DNA from: Desulfuromonadales bacterium
GTDB taxonomy: Bacteria > Desulfobacterota > Desulfuromonadia > Geobacterales > Pseudopelobacteraceae
DNA: 6,107 nt
Direction: 5' to 3'
NCBI GenBank assembly: GCA_015688915.1
Contig: JAATGX010000299.1
Coordinates: 1 to 6,107 of the forward strand
The translations under genes were made by a program, and so were the position numbers. The notes beneath the pieces were generated by a model. That model made no database searches. It worked only from the letters and a program-made list of their open reading frames with translations, and was not told the origin of the DNA. Shown piece by piece: positions 1 through 3,769 of this stretch; position 1 is the stretch's first letter, and the number at the start of each line of letters is the position of its first letter.

Positions 1-524
1 ATGCCGGGAGCATGGCCATCCGGGGCCACAAGGACGGCACCTTTTGCGAGACCCTGCTGCTCACGATCTTCAAGGACGCCGGCGTCGAGGGGTTGCGCAA
101 CCTGGGCAGAAACGTCCGGTACGGCTGGCACCCGTCCCAGATGGTCAAGGCCGCGCTCGGCAGCAGCGCCGATGCCCCGGCCATCAGCGTCATGCCGCTC
201 TTCTTTGCGGAAAACCTGCGCGGCAAGGAACAGTTCAGCATTGTCTGGCCCGAGGACGGCGCCCTGATCAGTCCGGTCACCATGCTGGTGAAGACGGAGA
301 AGCGGGCCGAACTGGACGACCTGGTCGCCTTTCTGGCCGGGCCGCAAGTTGCCGGGATTTTTGCCGGGGCCTTTTTTCCCGCGGTCCACCCTCAGGTGGA
401 CAATCACCTGCCCGAAGACGCCACGTTCAAGTGGCTCGGTTGGGACTATGTCACCGGGCAGGACATCAAACATCTGACCGCCACGGCCAACGACGCCTTC
501 CGGCGCGGCCGGGAGCAGGCCTGA
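1..524 (+). CDS. ABC transporter periplasmic substrate-binding protein, C-terminal part (5' end outside window)
   Basis: The frame is open from base 3 to the TGA at 522-524 and gives 173 residues. The ATG at 12 is probably internal, because the frame stays open to the window edge and binding proteins of this type are usually about 300-350 residues. The sequence reads as the second lobe of a type II periplasmic binding protein. It has segments such as SVMPLFFAENLR, IVWPEDGALISPVTMLVK and DLVAFLAGPQVAGIFAG, which resemble the late part of iron- or oxyanion-type solute-binding proteins. The signal peptide and first lobe would lie upstream. It should capture a small ligand in the periplasm and hand it to a membrane permease. 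The GTPase gene follows after one base and an ABC ATPase gene follows that, which supports a transport role. The ligand cannot be read from this fragment; a metal or metal complex is inferred from the neighbours. No cysteine-rich or lipobox region is visible. Confidence 0.75.
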   Translation, partial: AGSMAIRGHKDGTFCETLLLTIFKDAGVEGLRNLGRNVRYGWHPSQMVKAALGSSADAPAISVMPLFFAENLRGKEQFSIVWPEDGALISPVTMLVKTEKRAELDDLVAFLAGPQVAGIFAGAFFPAVHPQVDNHLPEDATFKWLGWDYVTGQDIKHLTATANDAFRRGREQA

Positions 525-525
525 G

Positions 526-1212
526 ATGCGCCTGGTGACCGTGGCCGGCCCGCCGTCGTCGGGCAAGACAGCCGTGATCATCAGGGCGGCCGAGGCGTTG
601 CGTGCGGACGGCGTCCGGGTCGGGGTCATCAAGTTCGACTGCCTCTCCACCGGCGACCAGGCGCTCTACGAACGGAAAGGGATCACGGCCAGGACCGGCC
701 TGTCCGGCAACCTCTGCCCGGACCACTTTTTTGTCAGCAACATCCAGGAGTGCCTGCAATGGGGCGAACAGAGCGGGTTCGACCTGCTGGTGGCCGAGAG
801 CGCCGGGCTGTGCAACCGCTGCGCCCCACACATCAAGGACGTGTGCGCGGTCTGCGTCATCGACAACCTGAGTGGTGTGGAGACGCCGCGCAAGATCGGG
901 CCGATGCTGAAGATGGCCGACCTGGTGGTCATCACCAAGGGGGACATCGTTTCCCAGGCCGAACGGGAGGTCTTCGCCCACCGGGTCAGGCAGGTCAACC
1001 CGGGCGCGGTGGTCATGCAGGTCAACGGCCTGACCGGCCAGGGGGGATACGAACTGGGCAGGCTCCTGGCCGGAGCGGAAGAAACGGTTTCCCTCACCGG
1101 CCGGCTCTTGCGTTTCTCCATGCCGGCGGCCCTCTGCTCCTACTGTCTCGGCCAGCGCAAGATCGGCAGCGACTTTCAGATGGGTAACGTCCGGAAGATA
1201 GATTTTTCCTGA
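526..1212 (+). CDS. HypB/UreG-like P-loop GTPase with three CxxC motifs, putative metallochaperone
   Basis: This 228-residue protein is a SIMIBI-class nucleotide-binding protein of the HypB/UreG/CobW type. A Walker A motif GPPSSGKT lies at residues 8-15 at the very N-terminus. A hydrophobic strand ending in E91-S92-A93-G94 matches the place where HypB and UreG carry their E-x-x-G motif. TKGD (137-140) stands where GTPases have NKxD, so GTP is the likely nucleotide. Cysteines are unusually many: C39, C64, C76 and the pairs C96/C99, C107/C110 and C204/C207, which suggests metal or Fe-S binding. The C-terminal tail (about 200-227) contains CSYC followed by a conserved-looking QMGNVRKI segment. 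The start is ATG at 526, one base after the previous stop, with GGAG at 512-515, so translation is probably coupled. HypB and UreG insert nickel into enzymes. Here a role in metal delivery coupled to the adjacent transporter genes is inferred, not shown. Confidence 0.8.
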   Translation: MRLVTVAGPPSSGKTAVIIRAAEALRADGVRVGVIKFDCLSTGDQALYERKGITARTGLSGNLCPDHFFVSNIQECLQWGEQSGFDLLVAESAGLCNRCAPHIKDVCAVCVIDNLSGVETPRKIGPMLKMADLVVITKGDIVSQAEREVFAHRVRQVNPGAVVMQVNGLTGQGGYELGRLLAGAEETVSLTGRLLRFSMPAALCSYCLGQRKIGSDFQMGNVRKIDFS

Positions 1213-1221
1213 GGGAGCGGC

Positions 1222-2238
1222 ATGGAAACCCTTCACCCCACATCCGGCTACACCGCCCTTCTCCTGGGCGATCTGCTGCGGGAGCTTCCCCGGGCAGAGG
1301 ATTTTTTCACCTCCCTGGGTCTGCCGCTGCCGGCCGGAGACGAATCCACGGAAACCTATTTCGGCCGAATCCCGGCCGAGACCCTGGAAGACCTGGGGAT
1401 CGAGCGCCGGGAACTGGGGGAGCGGTTCACCGCTTTCATGGATCTGCTGGTTGTGCTCAGGGACAAGGGAAACGGCCCGGCCATCGAGGCCATCACCATC
1501 CTGGGAGGGGTGGACAAGGACGGCGCCCCCGAGGATTTCAGCCTGACGATCCGTCCCGGAGAGGTGATCTCCATCGTCGGCCCCACCGGTTCCGGCAAGA
1601 GCCGCTTTCTGGCCGATATCGAATGGCTGGCCCAGGGAGACACCCCCACCCGGCGGCGGGTGCTGATCAACGGCTGCGCCCCCGACCCGGCCCGGCGCTT
1701 CTCCCTGGAACAGAAGCTGGTGGCCCAGCTCTCCCAGAACATGAACTTCGTCATGGACCTGACCGTGGCGGAATTCATCACCATGCACGCCGAGAGCCGC
1801 ATGCTGGGCGACGTGGCCGGGATCACCGCCACGGTCATCGCAAAAGCCAACGAGCTGGCCGGAGAGCGTTTTTCGCCCCACACACCGGTCACGGCCCTGT
1901 CCGGCGGCCAGTCCCGGGCCTTGATGATCGCCGATACATCGTGCCTGAGCATCTCCCCCATCGTGCTGATCGACGAGATCGAGAACGCCGGAATCGACCG
2001 GAGGCGGGCGGTGCATACCCTGGTGGGCGAAGGCAAGATCGTGCTCATGGCCACCCACGACCCGATCCTGGCCCTGATGGGGGACCGGCGGCTGGTGTTC
2101 AGGAACGGCGGCATCGCGGCACTGCTGGAGACGAGCCCGGCGGAGCGGGCCAACCTTGCGGCGTTCGAGGAGATGGACGCCCGCCTCACGGCCGTCCGGA
2201 ACGCCCTGCGCAACGGGGAACGGATCGATCGGTTGTAG
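1222..2238 (+). CDS. ABC transporter ATP-binding protein with N-terminal extension
   Basis: This 338-residue protein has a complete ABC ATPase core: Walker A GPTGSGKS (120-127), Q-loop Q172, signature LSGGQ (226-230), Walker B IVLIDE (247-252) with catalytic E252, a variant D-loop NAGID (255-259), and H-loop H279 in MATHD. All residues needed for ATP hydrolysis appear intact. The first 90 or so residues are not part of a standard ABC domain. They look like a small helical domain (GDLLRELPRAEDFFTSLGL, then ETLEDLGIERRELGERF), loosely like the ScdA_N/DUF1858 type; that likeness is my inference. The ATG at 1222 follows GAGGGAG (1211-1217) and lies 9 bases after the GTPase stop. It probably powers uptake of the ligand bound by the upstream binding protein. 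No permease gene is in the window, so a non-transport ABC role cannot be excluded. Confidence 0.85.
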   Translation: METLHPTSGYTALLLGDLLRELPRAEDFFTSLGLPLPAGDESTETYFGRIPAETLEDLGIERRELGERFTAFMDLLVVLRDKGNGPAIEAITILGGVDKDGAPEDFSLTIRPGEVISIVGPTGSGKSRFLADIEWLAQGDTPTRRRVLINGCAPDPARRFSLEQKLVAQLSQNMNFVMDLTVAEFITMHAESRMLGDVAGITATVIAKANELAGERFSPHTPVTALSGGQSRALMIADTSCLSISPIVLIDEIENAGIDRRRAVHTLVGEGKIVLMATHDPILALMGDRRLVFRNGGIAALLETSPAERANLAAFEEMDARLTAVRNALRNGERIDRL

Positions 2239-2253
2239 TACCCTGGAACCAAA

Positions 2254-2259
2254 AAGGAG
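2254..2259 (+). promoter_or_regulatory. Ribosome binding site of the nitrogenase-associated gene
   Basis: AAGGAG lies 9 bases before the ATG at 2269, inside the 30-base gap after the ABC ATPase stop. It fixes the start of the following gene. I see no promoter in this gap, which fits co-transcription. Confidence 0.7.
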
Positions 2260-2268
2260 CCGTAACTT

Positions 2269-2715
2269 ATGGCAAGAGTGCTGTTTTTCACCAAGCCGGG
2301 ATGCGTGACCGGCGCCAAGCAACAGGAGATGCTGCGGCGGGCCGGGCATGATCTGGAGGTCCGGAGTGTTTTGGAACATGAATGGACGGCGGACGAACTG
2401 CGGTCGTTCTTCGGCGAGCATCCGGTAAGGGAGTGGTTCAACCCGAACTCGCCACGGGTCAAGTCGCGGGAAATAGACCCCGCGGCATTCGACGGGAAGC
2501 AAGCCCTGGAGGCGATGCTGGCCGACCATCTCCTTATCCGCCGGCCGCTCATGCAGGTCGGAGATCAGCGCAGATTCGGCTTTGACCAGGAGATGATCCA
2601 CGCCTGGATCGGCCTGGCCCCGGTGGGGAGCGAGGATTTTGCGGTGGTCGACGGCATGCAGAGCTGCTCGGCACCAGCCGGCGCGCCGGAACAGCGGTGC
2701 CCGGAACCGGCTTGA
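2269..2715 (+). CDS. Nitrogenase-associated protein, ArsC/Spx-like thioredoxin fold
   Basis: This 148-residue protein matches the pattern I know for the nitrogenase-associated branch of the ArsC family (TIGR01616-like). It begins with a beta strand and a thioredoxin-fold cysteine (VLFFTKPGC, C12), followed by WTADELRSFFG (39-49), WFNPNSPRVKS (56-66), LLIRRPLM (88-95) and a late FGFD...WIGL segment (103-116). C12 stands where arsenate reductases have their catalytic cysteine. The second position of a CxxC is G15, so it is monothiol there. The tail has two further cysteines, C133 and C144, which could act as resolving thiols. Family members are often encoded near nif genes, but their biochemical role is not settled. 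Its place 30 bases behind the ABC ATPase suggests that the metal-handling genes serve nitrogenase or another metalloenzyme. It could still be a generic arsenate-reductase-like protein, but the IRRPL and WFN motifs favour the nitrogenase-associated group. Confidence 0.8.
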   Translation: MARVLFFTKPGCVTGAKQQEMLRRAGHDLEVRSVLEHEWTADELRSFFGEHPVREWFNPNSPRVKSREIDPAAFDGKQALEAMLADHLLIRRPLMQVGDQRRFGFDQEMIHAWIGLAPVGSEDFAVVDGMQSCSAPAGAPEQRCPEPA

Positions 2716-2721
2716 TTTCCC

Positions 2722-2757
2722 GGTGTCCTGATTCCACTAAGCTTTCAAGCTGACACC
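2722..2757 (+). terminator. Hairpin just after the four-gene block, possible transcript end
   Basis: GGTGTC (2722-2727) pairs with GACACC (2752-2757), and inside it AGCTT (2740-2744) pairs with AAGCT (2747-2751) around a two-base loop. The 5' side has a 12-base bulge. The hairpin begins 7 bases after the stop of the nitrogenase-associated gene. No clear run of T follows, so it is not a classic intrinsic terminator; it may only stabilise the 3' end of the message. Confidence 0.35.
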
Positions 2758-2768
2758 TTACCCCTCTT

Positions 2769-2825
2769 AACCCCTCCTATAATAGAAAGGGGGATGTCAG
2801 CCCCCCTCCTTGATAAGGAGGGGTT
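2769..2825. repeat. Short dispersed-type inverted repeat (CCCCTCC family)
   Basis: AACCCCTCCT (2769-2778) is exactly complementary to AGGAGGGGTT (2816-2825). Two inner structures compete with it. CCCCTCCTT (2803-2811) pairs perfectly with AAGGAGGGG (2815-2823) around a GAT loop, and AGGGGG (2788-2793) can pair with CCCCCT (2802-2807). Weaker complementarity extends outward to about 2761 and 2833. C-run/G-run elements of this kind recur as small dispersed repeats in many environmental genomes; that this one is such a copy is inferred from its look alone. It could also fold in RNA read from the upstream genes and help end or protect that transcript. Confidence 0.6.
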
Positions 2826-2889
2826 GGGAGTGGTCGGGTTTAGTATCTGATTGCAACATGGAATGAACCTAAAAACTATATTTGACTCA

Positions 2890-3034
2890 CAACAAAGGCA
2901 TGAAGGACACAAAGTTTAGAAATAAACCCAATTAATTGCCATTCATAGTACCGTACTACAGCCAATCATCCGTCAGGAGTGGTCTCCTTTTTAGTTAACC
3001 ATTTGTTTTATTTGTGCTCTTTGTGTCTTACGGT
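2890..3034. repeat. Long imperfect inverted repeat, CACAAAG type (MITE-like)
   Basis: The left arm at about 2890-2914 (containing AAGGACACAAAG) is imperfectly complementary to the right arm at about 3011-3034 (containing CTCTTTGTGTCTTA), enclosing about 95 bases. Each arm is itself made of short repeated units of the form CACAAAG. The inside is AT-rich and holds a 13-base palindrome, TAGTACCGTACTA (2946-2958). It also holds a small hairpin AGGAG-TGGT-CTCCT (2975-2988) followed by four T. No transposase frame is present. The layout is that of a non-autonomous dispersed repeat rather than a gene. Confidence 0.55.
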
Positions 3035-3117
3035 GAATAAATTGCTTTTTTCAGAATGAAACGTCCCGGTGAAGCGGCCGATACGAAAGCCCTAGTTGGA
3101 ACTGCCGGAAACATCGA

Positions 3118-3163
3118 GTAACATCACGTTACCTTCCAGAAACGCCCGTTACCGCGATGTAAC
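3118..3163. promoter_or_regulatory. Cluster of four GTTAC/GTAAC half-sites, possible operator
   Basis: GTAAC (3118-3122) faces GTTAC (3128-3132) across 5 bases, and GTTAC (3148-3152) faces GTAAC (3159-3163) across 6 bases. The outermost eight bases, GTAACATC (3118-3125) and GATGTAAC (3156-3163), are exactly complementary. Two facing pairs separated by 15 bases look like a binding array for a dimeric regulator. No promoter or gene starts directly next to it; the nearest start, at 3668, is about 500 bases away. Function is inferred only from symmetry. Confidence 0.3.
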
Positions 3164-3207
3164 AGGAGCCTGCCCATTTTTCACCCCCATTGATGCCTTT
3201 CGGAGAG

Positions 3208-3227
3208 AACCCGCTCCGAGCGGTTTT
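3208..3227 (+). terminator. Possible weak intrinsic terminator
   Basis: CCGCT (3211-3215) pairs with AGCGG (3219-3223) around a CCG loop, with flanking A-T pairs, and is followed by TTTT (3224-3227). An overlapping alternative hairpin pairs TCGGAG (3200-3205) with CTCCGA (3214-3219). The stem is short and the T run modest. No gene ends just upstream, so it would end read-through or an unrecognised small RNA. Confidence 0.3.
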
Positions 3228-3311
3228 GGCGCGTTGTCAAAACAAAGTTGCCTAAAATAGCATCACCTGCCTATGGTTTGCTCCTCAGCCGTGCCGGTCC
3301 AATGCATTTGA

Positions 3312-3449
3312 AACACAGAGTCACAGAGAATACAGAAGAATCATTAGAAAATACTCTCACCACTATGGTGAATATCCCGTTGACAGCCTGTATATCCAAC
3401 TCTTCGTTTTGCCTCAATATTTTCTCCGTGCCCTCTATGTCTCTGTATT
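3312..3449. repeat. Long imperfect inverted repeat, CACAGAG type (MITE-like)
   Basis: The left arm at 3312-3340 (ACACAGAGTCACAGAG, then AATACAG) is imperfectly complementary to the right arm at 3420-3449 (TTCTCCGTGCCCTCTATG, then TCTCTGTATT). About 79 bases lie between them. Each arm consists of CACAGAG-like units spaced about 8-9 bases. This unit is familiar from dispersed repeats that are often mis-called as small proteins with an HRVTENTE-like sequence, and that is what the 67-codon frame across it encodes. It resembles the inverted repeat at 2890-3034 in plan and may belong to a related family. Confidence 0.6.
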
Positions 3450-3474
3450 GAATTGCTTCTTTTAGGTTTATTTA

Positions 3475-3514
3475 TTTTTATTTTGGCACACGTTATGTAT
3501 AATTGTACATAACG
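3475..3514 (+). promoter_or_regulatory. Putative adhesin promoter with palindromic operator over the -10 box
   Basis: A perfect TATAAT lies at 3498-3503. The hexamer 17 bases upstream (TTTTTA, 3475-3480) is a poor -35 element, so the promoter may need an activator. The -10 box sits inside a palindrome: CGTTATGTA (3491-3499) and TACATAACG (3506-3514) are exact complements around a 6-base centre. A repressor bound there would block the polymerase. An alternative reading is a sigma-54 site: TTGGCAC (3483-3489) is a perfect -24 element, but the -12 position reads GT instead of GC. Transcription would start near 3510, giving a leader of about 160 bases. Confidence 0.45.
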
Positions 3515-3533
3515 GTACACACCAGACAGGGCA

Positions 3534-3634
3534 TGCCCCGCCTCGGGCAGCAGTTTATATTATTTTGGCGATAACGGTCTGCAAGGACCGATGTTTTTTG
3601 ACATGATTAGGGGTATCCGCCCCTGTCTTCGACA
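3534..3634 (+). promoter_or_regulatory. Structured 5' leader of the adhesin gene with attenuator-like hairpin
   Basis: Three hairpins follow one another. TGCCC (3534-3538) pairs with GGGCA (3545-3549). CGGTC (3575-3579) pairs with GACCG (3586-3590), and six T follow at 3594-3599 after a three-base gap. AGGGG (3609-3613) pairs with CCCCT (3620-3624), directly followed by a small GTC-TTC-GAC hairpin (3625-3633). The middle hairpin plus T run resembles an intrinsic terminator lying before the gene, so read-through could be controlled. I tried to match the leader to the cyclic-di-GMP GEMM consensus and could not find its conserved core, so no known riboswitch class is assigned. Confidence 0.4.
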
Positions 3635-3654
3635 ACGTGGTCGCTTATCCGATT

Positions 3655-3661
3655 AAGGAGG
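3655..3661 (+). promoter_or_regulatory. Ribosome binding site that decides the adhesin start
   Basis: AAGGAGG lies 6 bases before the ATG at 3668. A second in-frame ATG at 3662 touches the site with no spacer and so is unlikely to be used. The later ATG is therefore chosen. Confidence 0.8.
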
Positions 3662-3667
3662 ATGAAA

Positions 3668-3769
3668 ATGCAACAGTTGCTTGAAAGCAGGTTCAAAAAG
3701 CGGAGCCTATTATTTGCGGTCGCGGTGATCCTGGGATATCGGCTTCTGGCATCCGGTCCGGCACTGGCG
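3668..3769 (+). other. Signal peptide of the TpsA-type protein
   Basis: This covers residues 1-34. The basic region K10-K11-R12 is followed by a hydrophobic core at 14-28, interrupted by R25, and ends in P-A-L-A with cleavage most likely after A34. It is consistent with Sec export to the periplasm before passage through the outer-membrane partner. The cleavage site is predicted by eye. Confidence 0.7.

Larger units (their letters stand above)
2716..3667. other. Repeat-rich, AT-richer intergenic region
   Basis: These 952 bases lie between the metal-handling gene block and the adhesin gene and contain no credible protein gene. Base composition falls sharply from the GC-rich genes on the left. 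Contents from left to right are: a post-gene hairpin, a short CCCCTCCTT-type repeat, a CACAAAG-type inverted repeat, a GTTAC half-site cluster in a locally GC-richer part, a terminator-like hairpin, a CACAGAG-type inverted repeat, and then the promoter and leader of the adhesin gene. The stretch 3036-3117 shows no further structure that I can name. The collection of dispersed-type repeats suggests an old insertion hot spot. Confidence 0.7.

Noticed and set aside
1356..2552. 398-codon minus-strand frame
   Set aside because: Ser/Arg-rich shadow opposite the ABC ATPase and ArsC-like genes, with no motif.
466..2601. 711-codon open frame on the minus strand
   Set aside because: It lies opposite four well-supported plus-strand genes, has no recognisable domain, and is Gly/Asp/His/Arg-rich as expected for an antisense shadow in GC-rich DNA.
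2975..2992. AGGAG-TGGT-CTCCT hairpin followed by TTTT as an intrinsic terminator
   Set aside because: The stem is only five pairs, lies inside a repeat element, and is 260 bases after the nearest gene end.
3248..3451. 67-codon plus-strand frame in the intergenic region
   Set aside because: Its HRVTENTEE stretch is the translation of the CACAGAG repeat arm, a well-known source of spurious small proteins. No ribosome binding site stands before it.
2946..3514. CRISPR array or integron attC site
   Set aside because: The repeats are inverted arms and not evenly spaced direct repeats with spacers, and the palindrome at 3491-3514 lacks the attC core pair pattern and an integrase gene.
3521..3600. 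Cyclic-di-GMP (GEMM) riboswitch
   Set aside because: The conserved GGACGCAAAGC-like core and tetraloop receptor are not present; only generic hairpins are seen.
3598..3603. TTGACA as a -35 box
   Set aside because: The correct -10 distance falls on a C-rich stretch with no TATAAT-like hexamer.
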